From NCBI GenBank assembly GCA_963989385.1, contig OZ022502.1:51267454-51331453 (forward strand): a stretch of DNA of 64,000 nt. The letters are read 5' to 3'. A model generated the notes under the pieces. That model was not told the DNA's origin. It saw only the letters and a list, made by a program, of their open reading frames with translations, and ran no database searches. Shown piece after piece: positions 23,714 to 34,654 of the stretch. Origin of the DNA: Ctena decussata (Eukaryota > Mollusca > Bivalvia > Lucinida > Lucinidae). Numbering within the stretch: position 1 is the first letter of the stretch; each line of letters starts with the position of its first letter. Both the position numbers and the translations under genes were made by a program.

Positions 23714-24288
23714 ATTCAGATAGCCTGACAGCACGTGCGAAAAGTAAAGACTTACATTAATTATCGGAATCTTTTTACAGATTCCCACGGGGCCATGGAT
23801 TCCTGGCTCAAACAAGAAGGAATGGATGGGCAGGCGTATCAGCCTAATTGCTTTTTGCATACGCTGTGAGGCCTATTTTAAAACGATACTCAACATGTGT
23901 TTAGTTAAAAAGCATACCTAATTAAAACGAATATTTTCAAATATGTTTAGGTAAATACTCACAGATTCCAATATTTATTGATCTACCAATGCATCTATGT
24001 GATATGTGTAATACGTTGTGATGTAACATTTAAGACTGTCTATACGTGTTTAAACATTTACACTTGGCGACATTTATATTCTATTTCACTCGCAATGCGT
24101 TACGTGATTTGTCATTATACAAACACAGCTGTCCGTATATATTTACACTTTACGACATGAATATTTTCTTTTACTTGTAGTGCGTTACGTAATTTGTCTT
24201 TTGTATACAAAGCTACAACTGCACTAAACAACATTTGTAAGATATGTTTTTTGTACAAAAATAACTTTACATATACATCTACACTTAA

Positions 24289-24762
24289 AAATTGTCTCAC
24301 TCATTTATTTCATGTCTTCAGAAACAAATATTTTTACAAAATTTTGTTAGACCCTATGTAATAGTCTCATAATTAACCGTACGAGTTTTGAGAAAATGCA
24401 TGTTTTTTCGATAAATGTGGAATGATAAATAATTTTCAAATTAAAATGCAAATTACCTATTTCCTCACGGCCTTTTAAGAATATCAATTTTGACCACGTG
24501 TGTCATGTGATCATGTACAGGTACTTTTTGTTCGTACACGTGATTGTCTGGGCGTATGAATAAATTACTTTTGTCCAATAATGCGATTTCGAGCGCGGTC
24601 CACAATCGTTTAAAAATACATCTAATTTTTTGTTTAAAGTCACTTTTATAAAATATTGTTATCTAAACTCTATTTCAAATGTATAATTAGACTATGTCGG
24701 AGATATTGAATGAAATATTTCATCAAATCATTTTTTGCCATTATTATTAAGGGAGAAAATCT
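24289..24762. mobile_element. TTAA-flanked MITE, copy 1
   Basis: The 474-bp insert is flanked by TTAA (24285-24288 and 24763-24766), with imperfect inverted ends around ATTGTCTCAC and GGGAGAAAATCT. A second copy at 44096-44490 shares the interior, including GTGTGTCATGTGATCATGTA and GCGATTTCGAGCGCG. No transposase is present. Confidence 0.65.
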
Positions 24763-24873
24763 TTAACGACATTTCGTTGACTTGTAACGCGTCATGTGAG
24801 TTGTCTTTTACGTGACGGCATTTATATTGTCTTTCACTTGTAATATAAACAACATTAACTGGTTGTGTATATA

Positions 24874-25899
24874 CGAGGGTTGATCCAGAAGTAATGTCAC
24901 TGCAGCTGTAAAATCGTGTAGAATAAAGAGAGAGCAACAAAATTTCGCATCCAAGTACCTTAATCTATTTGCATTATGGTCTGAAAATGTCATAAAAACA
25001 CAGTGCACAGTAACTGAGATATCGAGATAGACAGAAGGCATGGTAACGAAACGCGCCGCACGTCAATGACGTCGTTGGCGCTCCAGACGAAGTTTCGATA
25101 TTGTTTCATGTCCAAAGTAGCATATCCGTTGTTCCAGCAAAGCACTAATGTCTGTTCAGCCATGTTTATTTCATCTTTTAATATTACTCGAACTGCCCCG
25201 CAGCTCAAGTTTAAGAATTTACACACTATTCGCATTGCAGAGCATCGATCTTCATATATGGGATCCGAACAAGAGTGACGTTAATGTCTGACATTGTACA
25301 TAAAGGTCTTCCGGTTTTCGGACTAACCTCTAGAAACTCATCTGCACCCGTATCGCGCTGATTACACCTTTACACAAGCCTCATAATAACTGTTATATCA
25401 CTACATGTCTAACTAAACAGCTCCAGAGTCTCCAATGGTGGTATTCCAAATTTGAGGCAAAAAGCGCTTACATCCGCTGTCGTGCGTTTATCAGAAATCA
25501 ACATTTTTACTCGTGGCAGCAACAAACATTAGCAATAGCTAGCGAACTACAAACTGCAGTGACGATATTAAAATTTCAACAGTGGGCGGCAGAAATATAT
25601 TTCGTCATCGTACCAAATTTTCATCTGATTTGGCCCATTAGTTTGATTTTGATTTGTGATTGTCTTTGAAATTTATGTTCATGTAATTAACGTTATTATA
25701 TATATATAACGTGCGGCGCGATGACATCGGTAGCATACTTTGGACGTCTATATAATTGGAACGGAAAAAGATTCCAACTTTATATTTATTGTGTAAATCA
25801 GAATTCAATTACAGTGTAGCTTGATATAATTTCTGTTATAATGCTACGATGAATAAGCGCGCAGTGGACGCAGTGACATTACTTCTGGATCAACCCTTG
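24874..25899. mobile_element. 1026-bp mariner-like non-autonomous element
   Basis: TIRs of about 30 bp begin CGAGGGTTGATCCAGAAGTA on the left and CAAGGGTTGATCCAGAAGTA on the reverse of the right end. Both sit against TA (24872-24873 and 25900-25901). The terminal sequence and TA duplication fit the mariner branch of Tc1/mariner (family knowledge). ORFs inside are short and no D,D,D transposase is recognisable. Confidence 0.75.
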
Positions 25900-26341
25900 T
25901 ATATACACGTCACTGCATTTATATTGTCTTTCACTTGTATTGCGTTACGTAATTTATCTTTTATAGAATAAACAATAACTCTGTTCATCTTGACAATTGA
26001 CGACAATTATATTTTTCAGTTGCAATGCGTTACGTGCTGTATATTTTATCTAAAAAAATCTGTCTGTATACATGAACACTTTACTACATTTATATTGTCT
26101 TTCACTGGTAATGCATTACGTGATATGTCTTTTATATAAAAAAATAACTGTCCGTATATATTGACACTTGTTGACTACGGAAACGTTTTCCCGCCACCCT
26201 TATATTATCTATACATCGTTGTATTTTAAACGTTTTATTACATACTTATATAAATATATTTCACTTTTGAGAGTTTATAAACTTAACATATACTCCTCGC
26301 CACTGTCTGTACATTAAAAACTGACATAACAACACATAAAA

Positions 26342-26608
26342 GCCGGGCCGCGTAGCACAGTCGGTAGGGCGTCTGACTTATAAGCCAGAGGTTCTGGGTC
26401 CGGCCACTTACTTTCATTTTCCCTTCCGCTGATTCTAGAAGGGAGTTGTCAGTTACTGGTGAAAGTAAGTGCACTTAGTACTGGTTAACCGCTTAGGAGG
26501 TCTAAGCCTGCCCAGGAATAGTGTGGTTAGGTTAACTGACCGTCCCGACATGACCATAGCTGTTTACAGTGGACGTTAAACAATAACACAACAACACAAC
26601 AACACACC
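26342..26608 (+). mobile_element. tRNA-derived SINE, copy 1
   Basis: The tRNA-like head GCCGGGCCGCGTAGCACAGT has an anticodon-loop-like TTATAAG and a B-box-like GGTTCTGGGTC. It is followed by a shared body (GTTAACCGCTTAGGAGGTC) and ends GGACGTTAAACAATAAC with an AACAC-rich tail. The full-length relative is at 41018-41284 on the other strand. Confidence 0.75.
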
Positions 26609-26649
26609 ACAACATATAAAACCAACCAAGATGAACCAAAACAAAACCG

Positions 26650-26790
26650 CCGCCTTGGGACGCCAGTAGCGATATTACTGGGGTTGGGGTGAGGGCGTGG
26701 GGGGGATTTAACCGGCTTGCGGTCGGGACCAACCCATGCCCTTGGTTCTGCTTTGGTTCATCAGACACTTATTTGTTCGATATACGTGGA
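26650..26790 (+). repeat. Dispersed repeat fragment (CCGCCTTGGGA family)
   Basis: It runs CCGCCTTGGGACGCCAGTAG to TTCATCAGACACTTATTTG, matching the copies at 3375-3495 and about 9668-9765. Confidence 0.5.
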
Positions 26791-27161
26791 AGATTCCCAG
26801 ATCATTAACGTTCAATTAACTGTAGCTCATTTACTTTTGTTAATACTAATAAACGTCTATTTATAACATACTTTGTGTTGAACACGAATAATATATCACC
26901 ACTTTTACACGCGATATCTGTTTCAATTTAATATATAAAAGTACTACAAAAAAAAGCGAGTTGTCTGTTATATCAGTATAAACATTCAAAATATAACGAT
27001 GTATAGATAATATAAGGGTGGCGGGGAAACGTTTCCGTAGTTGACAAATACATTTCTTTGATTTGTTATGCGTTATATGATTTTTTCACTTCTAGCAAAT
27101 AACCGAACTAGTCGTATATATTTACAGTTTACAACATATATATTTTCTTTCCCATGTTTAG

Positions 27162-27400
27162 GGGTGGTCGGTTGGTGCGATAGTGCTGTGTGTAACTTCC
27201 AGCGCCGAGGCGTCCTACTGATTTGGAACATTTTAGGACAAGGGCCTACTGTGCTTGCAGTAGGTGCGATTGGGGGTGGGGGGTGTTTGGACATGTTTGC
27301 TCTCGTCTGTTATTTTTCTTGTCTCTCCCGTCTCTGGGAGACGGCCCGATATAGACTGAAATACTGTCTCAAAGGGCCGTTAAACTCAAAACAATCAATC
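27162..27400 (+). repeat. SINE-like repeat ending GGCCGTTAAAC, copy 2
   Basis: It starts GGGGTGGTCGGTTGGTGCGA and ends GGGCCGTTAAACTC with a CAATCAATCAA tail. It is inserted in the 87-bp minisatellite and is near-identical to the copy at 3985-4215. Confidence 0.6.
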
Positions 27401-27664
27401 AAGCTTTCCCTTCTGATGCGTGACAACAACCGTTAGTACACTTGACCGCAATACATTTTTCATTTGTAATGCGTTATGTGGGTTGTGTTTTATGGGAAAC
27501 AAAAACTGTCCGTATATATTCACAATTGACGACATTTATACATTCTTCCACTTGTAATGCGTTACGTGATTTGTCTTTCATACTAAACACAGCAACTCCC
27601 CATATTTTGTTTCACCTGCAATTCGTTACGTGATTTTTCTCTTTAAGTACAAAACAACTGTCTA

Positions 27665-28438
27665 TATACGAGTCATTCTACAAAAGTTGAGGAATTCCTG
27701 TACCTCACCTAATATTTGTATATTTCTTTCAGTTCAAATATCTTGCCTTTGGTAGTATGTTTTAATTAAAGTGACCGATTATCTAACACTTACGCAAGTT
27801 ACTGGTCTACTTAAAACAGTTGTTATTATTTCTTTTTAGAGTAAATTAAGAGTTATCCACCTTATATTTGCCTGTCCCTCTGTGCAAAACAGTGAAGGTT
27901 GAGCTTCAGTTTGACAAAAAAGTGCTAGTATAAACAAAACAAATAGAGACATGATGCAAGTCTTTGATAGAAAGCTACAAATGACAGACGCGTCGTATAC
28001 CCTTTGGTTTTGATTTGAAGCCGTGTCATGTTTTGCTTTGGTATGTCCTGCAATTCGTGTCATACTCTGGTACAGTAGTTGTAATGTAGACAGAATTATT
28101 ACGCATGCAAATGACCTTGCACTGGACTTTTATGAAGTAAGGAGCGCCAATTTTATATAAAAGACATTGAATTATTTTAGACAAAGTTTGCTTCGAAGTA
28201 AATCAGTTATAAAATCAAACTAATCGAATTAAAAATTTTAAGAAATGAATTTTATTTTTTGTGGATTTTATGGATGTGTAAACGCCGGCGAATTACTCAC
28301 AGACTTAACATAAAGCATGGAAGCAATAAATTCTCGGAAGTGTTCAAACTTTTGCCTGGTCGGAATATTCACTTCGGAGTACTGTGCCCTTGGGCGTTGA
28401 AAAAGCCCCTATTTGACATTGCCCGATCGATAGTGACT
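27665..28438. other. Non-coding, nothing recognised
   Basis: No splice-supported exon or recognised repeat. The ORFs at 28063-27836 and 28259-28540 have no family features, and the latter runs into a SINE. Confidence 0.4.
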
Positions 28439-28450
28439 TCAACTGTGACC

Positions 28451-28618
28451 AGGAGCGGCTGTAGTGTAGTGGATAACACTCCAGACTACCAATCCAGGGG
28501 TCGCAAGATCGATCCCCCGCTTCTCCGGTCTTTCGGATGAGACTTTAAACCGAAGTCCCGTCTCCATATGACCTCGTTCTTAGTGGGACGTTAAACCCGA
28601 GTTCACTCACTCACTCAC
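28451..28618 (+). mobile_element. tRNA-derived SINE with target duplication
   Basis: The 168-bp body has an A-box-like GTAGTGTAGTGGATAACAC and a B-box-like GGTCGCAAGATCGATCCC. It closes with GTGGGACGTTAAACCCGAG and a (TCAC)n tail. The 12-bp duplications TCAACTGTGACC lie at 28439-28450 and 28619-28630, which fixes both ends. It is non-coding and would be mobilised by a LINE (family knowledge). Confidence 0.82.
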
Positions 28619-28756
28619 TCAACTGTGACCGTATCTTCAATAAATTCTCGGATAAAGTTGAGTTTTGGCTAGATCGAATTATTTACTTTGGAGTTACGTG
28701 CACCCGAGTGTTAAAGCATCCCGTATTTGTCCTTGTCCGATCTATAGTGACTTTGA

Positions 28757-29045
28757 GGTGGTGATTTGTGGTAAATACAAAGATCTAAAACAGACCATAA
28801 AATATTGACGCGTCTCCCTGAAAATTAGCAGACTTCTCATTTTTGTTGTTCTGTACATTTTAGAATACAAAATATAGGGACGTGCAGTTTACAAAAGTGT
28901 TTATATAAGGAAAGATCAAAGGGTAATTTTCTGCGCAGAAATCGAAAAAAAAATAACTTTGTGAAAATGTACTTAGCTCTGAAGGTTCTTTAATGCATTA
29001 AAAAGAGCGTCTTAGCAATTATTTGTTCAAACTCTTTCTCAAATT
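28757..29045. mobile_element. TTAA foldback MITE family, half copy
   Basis: It begins GAGGTGGTGATTTGTGG and follows the 11792-12652 element (GGAAAGATCAAAGGGTAATT, then TTATTTGTTCAAACTCTTTC) before losing similarity. Only one arm is clear, and no matching right end was found. Confidence 0.5.
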
Positions 29046-29248
29046 GTAAGGTAGACCAGATAAAAACAGTAGCTTTTTCTCAAATAATTGACCATACATA
29101 TGGTGTATGTGTGTTGGATGCATTCATTAAGTACAGGGTAGGCAGTTATACCTATATCATACTTACAGTGTAAATAATACATTACTTTGACCAAGACAGT
29201 TGTGTAGGTGAACTTGTTCAATCTTGAAAATAGACTCCACTGTGTTTT

Positions 29249-32200
29249 TATGCCCCCAACTTAGAAGAAGCTGAGGGGGCATATTGCTTTTGGCTTGTCC
29301 GTCCGTCCTTCCATCCGTCCATCCGTCCGTCCGTTACGTCCGTCCGAAACACTTTGAGTATGCTCTGTAACTTAGGAACTGTAAAGGCTAGGTTCTTGAT
29401 ATTTCATAGATTGAGAGATTATAAAAAATTAGTGAACCCGTATTTTTTTTTCTGTCAGCCGTGTATTTTCAGAGTTATGCCCCTTTTTCGAAAAATTAAA
29501 TGTAAGTTTGTTGGCAAAATGTTGGAAAAAGTATTAAAGCTAGGCATACTGGTAGGGCTTAAGGTGAAGATCACCTGATTAATTTTTGGGCTCATTTCGT
29601 GAAAAAAAGACTGAGTTATGCCCCTTTGTTAACTTTGGCATTTTTCCAACTTTTAAACTGTTTGACCTAGAGGCCTGATTTTTGGTATACTTATAGTATT
29701 TGATGTGTCAATCATTTTGATGATACTTACATTGTGTTGTGTTCATTATTGACAGAGTTATGCCCCGTTTTCTTATTTGTACAAAACAGCTTAGGTATGT
29801 TCCATTACTCAATAACTGTAACTGCTGAAGCCTTGATTATTCATAGGTGGAAAGACCATAAAAAATAGTGAAACCATATTTTCTTTTCCGTCAGCCATGT
29901 ACTTTCAGAGTAATACCCCTTCTTCGAAAAATTAAATGTAAGTTTGTTAGCAAAATTTTGGAAAAAGTATTTGAGCTAGGCTGTTCATATTTGGCATACT
30001 GGTAGGGCCTAAAGTGTAAATCACCTGATATAATTTTGGTCTCATTTCCTGAAAAATTGACTGAATTATGCCCCTTTGTTAACTTTGGCATTTTTCCAAC
30101 TTTTGAACCGTTTGACCTAGAGACCTGATTTTTGGTATACTTGTAGTATCTGATGTGTCAATCATTTTGATGATACTTACATTGTGTTGTGTTCATTATT
30201 GACAGAGTTATGCCCCGTTTTCTTATTTGTACAAAACAGCTTAGGTATGTTCCATTACTCAATAACTGTAACTGCTGAAGCCTTGATTATTCATAGGTGG
30301 AAAGACCATAAAAAATAGTGAAACCATATTTTTTTTCTTTTCCGTCAGCCATGTACTTTCAGAGTTATACCCATTCTTCGAAAAATTAAATGTCAGTTTG
30401 TCAGCAAAATTTTGGAAAAAGTATTTGAGCTAGGCTGTTCATATTTGGCATACTGGTAGGGCCTAAAGTGTAGATCACCTGATTTAATTTTGGGCTCATT
30501 TCCTAAAAAAAATGACTGAATTATGCCCCTTTGTTACTTTTGGCATTTTTCAAAACAGCTTAGGTATGATAGCTGAAGCCTTGATAACTCATAGTTGGAT
30601 AGACCATAAAAAATAGTGAACCCATGTTTTTAGCTCATCTGAGCACGAAGTGCTCAGGGTGAGCTTTTGGGATACCCTGATGTCCGTCGTACGTCCGGAC
30701 GGACGTCCGTCCGTCAACTTTTGCTTGTGTACACTCTAGCGGGCACAGTTTCGATCCAATCTTTATGAAACTTTGTCAGAATGTTAGTCTTCATAAAATC
30801 TAGGCCAAGTTCGAAACTGGGTCATGTCGGGTCAAAAACTAGGTCACTAGGTCAAATCTTAGAAAAACCTTTTGTACGCTCTAGAGGGCACAGTTTTCAT
30901 CCAAAGTTCATGAAACTTTGTCAGAATGTTTATCCTCATAATATCTAGGACAAGTTTGAAACTGGGTTACGTAGGGTCGAAAACTAGGTCACTAGGTCAA
31001 ATCATAGAAAAACCTTGTGTACGCTCTAGAGGACACAGTTTTGATCCAATCTTTATGAAACTTTGTCAGAATGTTAGTCTTAATAAAATCTAGGCCAAGT
31101 TTGAAACTGGGTCATGTTGGGTCAAAAACTAGGTCACTAGGTCAAATCTTAGAAAAACATTATGTATGCTCTAGAGGGCACAGTTTTCATCCAAAGTTTA
31201 TGAAACTTTGTCAGAATGTTTATCCTCATAATATCTAGGACAAGTTCGAAACTGGGTCACGTCGGGTCTAAATCTAGGTCACTAGGTCAAATCATGGAAA
31301 AACCTTGTGTACGCTGTAGAGGACACAGTTTTGATCCAAAGTTCATGAAAAATAATCAGAAAGTTTATCCTTATAATATCTAGGATAAGTTTGAAACTGG
31401 GTCACGTCGGGTCAAAAACTAGGTCACTAGGTCAAATCATAGAAAAAACTTGTGTATGCTCTAGAGGCCACAGTTTTGATCCAATCTTTATGAAACATTG
31501 TCAGAATGTCTATCTCTATAAACTCTAGGCCAAGTTTGAAACTGGGTCATGTTGGGTCAGAAACTAGGTCACTAGGTCAAATCTTAGAAAAACCTTGTGT
31601 ACAATCTAGAAGGCACAGTTTTGATCCAAAATTCATGAAACTTTTTCAGAATGTTTATCCTCATAATATCTAGGACATGTTTGAAACTGGGTCATGTCGG
31701 GTCAAAAACTAGGTCACTAGGTCAAATCATAGTAAAAACCTTGCTCTAGAGGACACAGTTTTGATCTAATCTTTATGAAACTTTGTCAGAATGTTTACTT
31801 CCATAAACTCTCGGCCAAGTTTGAAAGTAGGTCATGTCGGGTCAAAAACTAGGTCACTAGGTCAAAGCTTAGAAAAACCTTGTGTAAGCCCCAGAAGGCA
31901 CAGCTGTAATCCAAAGTTCATGAAACTTTGTCAGAATGTTTATCCTCATAATATGTAGGATGAGTCAAAATGTTTATTGTCCATATATCTAAGCCCCCTA
32001 TGAAACTGAGTCACGTCGGCTCAAGGTCACATCTTAGAAAATTTTTGTGTACACCCAAGAGGGCAGTTTTGATCCAATCTTCATGAAACTCTGTCAGAAT
32101 GTTTATCTTCATAAACTCTCGGCCAAGTTTGAAAGTAGGTCATGTCGGGTAAAAAACTAGGTCACTAGGCCAAATCTTAGAAAAACGTTGTGTAAGCACT

Positions 32201-33488
32201 AGAAGGCATAGTTTTGATCCAATCTTCATGAAACTATGTCAAAATGTTTGTTGTCCATATATCTAAGCCCCCTTTGAAACTGAGTCACGTCGGCTCAACG
32301 TCAAATCTTAGAAAAACTTTGTGTACACCCTAGAGGGCACAGTTTTGATCCAATCTTCATGAAATTCTGTCAGAATGTTTATCTTAATGAAATGTAGGTA
32401 AAGATTGAAACTGGGTCGTGTCGGGTCAAAAACTTGGTCACTAGGTCAAATATAAGAACGACCATATATACGCTCCAGAGGGCACAGTTTTGATCCAATC
32501 TCAATGAAACTGTGTCAGAATGTTTATTCTTACAATATCCAGGCCAAGTTTGAAACTGGGTCATGTTGGGTCCAAAACTAGGTCAAATGTTAGTATGGTA
32601 TAAACTCTTATAAATCTTCACCAGAGCCAGTGAACTGATTAATGCTCAGGTGAGCGATTCAGGGCCACCATGGCCCTCTTGTTTTCTTTTCCGTCAGCCA
32701 TGTACTTTCAGAGTTATGCACCTTTTTCGAAAAATTAAATGTAGGCTAGCAAAATTTTGAAAAAAAAAATAGAGCTAGGCTGTTCATATTTTGCATTTTG
32801 ATAGGACCTAAGGCATAGATCACCTGATTAACTTTTGGGCTAATTTCGTAAAAAATTGACTGAATTATGCCCCTTTGTTACTTTTGGCATTTTTCCAACT
32901 TTTGAACCGTTTGACCTAGGGGCCTGATTTTTTATGCAGTAGTAGTATTTGATGTGTTGGTCATTTTGATGATAATCAAGCTATGTTGGGTTCATTATTG
33001 ACAGAGTTCTGCCCCTTTTCGAAAATTAAGAGTAAGTTTTTGGAAAAAGTATTTGAGCTAGGTTGTTCATATTTAGTATTCTGGATGGGCCTTAGGCTTA
33101 GATCACCTGATATTAACTTTTGGGCTAATTTCGTAAATATTTGACCGAATAATGCCCCTTGATTGGCTTTTGCATTTTTTCAACTTTTGAACTGTTCAAC
33201 CTAGACATTTCATTTTTGGCATATTAAAAGTATTTGATATGTCGATCAATCCCACGATGGTTATATTATGTTGCATTCATTATTCACAGTTATGCACTTT
33301 TACTTGTCTGTACATAATATTTTAGGGTTGATCTATTACTAAAGAATTGTAACTGCTTTGGCCTTGATATTTCAAGGATAGGTAGATAATAAAAAATTAG
33401 CAGACCTGTATTTTGGTTTCTTTTCATTGACCTTATTAGGGTTAGGCATATAGTTGGGGGCATAGTGTTTTACAAACACATTTTCTAG
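29249..33488 (+). mobile_element. Hairpin-ended minisatellite element (outer)
   Basis: The 5' palindrome TATGCCCCCAAC ... GAGGGGGCATA (29249-29284) is followed by a TCCGTCCGT-rich stretch. Diverged units follow with GAGTTATGCCCCTTTT and GGCATTTTTCCAACTTTT. The 3' end has TTGGGGGCATA, a hairpin GTGTTTTACAAACAC (33465-33479) and then TTTTCTAG. A 5' hairpin plus a 3' hairpin just before a CTAG-like end fits Helitron/Helentron non-autonomous elements (family knowledge). A second element occupies 30632-32681. Confidence 0.62.
30632..32681 (+). mobile_element. Hairpin-ended minisatellite element (nested)
   Basis: It starts AGCTCATCTGAGCACGAAGT (hairpin GAGCAC/GTGCTC), then GTCCGTCCGTC. About twelve units of 140-150 bp follow, each with GAAACTGGGTCATGTCGGGT and ACTAGGTCACTAGGTCAAAT. 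It ends GTGAGCGATTCAGGGCCACC, then ATGGCCCTCTTG, where AGGGCC pairs with GGCCCT. It sits inside a T run of the outer element, with T on both sides, and outer sequence resumes immediately (CTTTTCCGTCAGCCATGTAC). Confidence 0.68.
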
Positions 33489-33494
33489 TTGACA

Positions 33495-34650
33495 AATATT
33501 TGGACACAGGCTACATTTTTTATTTGCGCAGCCTGATAATGTGTGAAAAAAAATGGAAAAAAAATTAATAAGGCGCTGTTCTTTATGCATTGAAGTATGT
33601 TCAGGCCAACTCATTACATTTTTAATAACAATGGTTGATTGTAGAATTTTGCGCACAAAATTACCTGTTGATCTTTTCTAATATAAACCCTTTTTTAGAT
33701 CAACAAGTCCTGCATTTTGGGATTCTGAATTGTGAGAAACAACGTAAAAAGAAATCTGCTAATTTTAGGGAAGATTTGTTGTATTTTCAGCATTTTATGC
33801 AGAGTTTTGTCTTAGCACCAATTCAATGATTATCAACACCTTAACGGTGAACTGATAGTCACTTTGAGCCTTTAAGAGCTCATTTTATAGAAAAATATAC
33901 ACCAGATTTCTACTTTATTGTTAGTCAGATTATAAGTAACTTTTGGTATTTTAAGATCCTAAAGTTTAGCTGTCATTCTTGTTACTGAAAATACTTTTTT
34001 TTTCATTTATGTTACTGAAGAATATTATGGTTGTCATTCCTGTTACTAAATGTCATTCCTGTTATAAATCAACGTTTGCTCAATATATAAACCAATCCAA
34101 TGTTCTGCTGTTGCATTTATTTACCAGTTTGAAAGTTGATGCCTGCAGCTACCAATTGCAGAAAATGAAGATACTCATCCTACAATTTCTGAAAAGATTT
34201 TATGGCATTTGTCTTAAAGCATTATGTTTCAGTAAAATAATAAATTATTGATTATAATATTGGTGACAAAATTTTTTACTCATAATAAGTTTGTAAACTT
34301 GGAGGTCTAGAAAGGAGCGTTTTAGTAATAAAACTACGATAATAATTTTATTTAGGAAATATGGTTTCTTGTTGTGGTAACGGGAATGACATTTTAAACC
34401 AGGGCAGCTATCAAAATAAGCCAACATGTATGATTATACAAATTCTCTTGTCTTAATGAACAGTTTATTGTTGTTAAATGTTCAGAGTTGAGATTAAAAT
34501 AAAACAAATCAAAATTAGTTGTGTTATTTTTTGCATAATAACCCCTACCCCCAAATTCCTTCATTTTTGTGGATTGACTCATATACGTGTTTATCATACG
34601 AAGTCGCTGTTTTTCAGTGGATAACGTCGTGTCATAAAAATCGTATGACC
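33495..34650. other. Non-coding; one MITE arm
   Basis: About 33620-33848 matches an arm of the TTAA foldback family and ends ATTATCAACACC next to TTAA. The rest is AT-rich with no gene. Confidence 0.4.
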
Positions 34651-34654
34651 CCAC

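Larger units (their letters stand above)
26175..27040. mobile_element. 866-bp TIR element with TTGA target duplication
   Basis: The ends CTACGGAAACGTTT and their inverse continue as an inverted repeat for about 45 bp (CCGCCACCCTTATATTATCT). Both sides carry TTGA (26171-26174 and 27041-27044). It has no transposase. It contains a SINE at 26342-26608 and a dispersed repeat fragment. The superfamily is not assigned; several use 4-bp duplications. Confidence 0.72.
24020..27660 (+). repeat. 87-bp minisatellite, interrupted by several insertions
   Basis: Units marked by GCGTTACGTGATTTGTC recur at about 24094, 24181, 25941, 26028, 26124, 27471, 27559 and 27622. Uninterrupted neighbours are 87-96 bp apart. 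Each unit also contains a GACGACATTTATATTGTC-type segment. The array is split by insertions at 24289-24762, 24874-25899, 26175-27040 and 27162-27400. Confidence 0.7.

Noticed and set aside
24990..25278. ORFs inside the mariner-like element as a transposase
   Set aside because: Under 85 codons each, no D,D,D or helix-turn-helix pattern seen, and the element is too short for a full mariner gene.
26342..26415. Functional tRNA gene
   Set aside because: The acceptor stem does not close and a shared SINE body and tail follow; a second copy at 41.2 kb has LINE-type target duplications.
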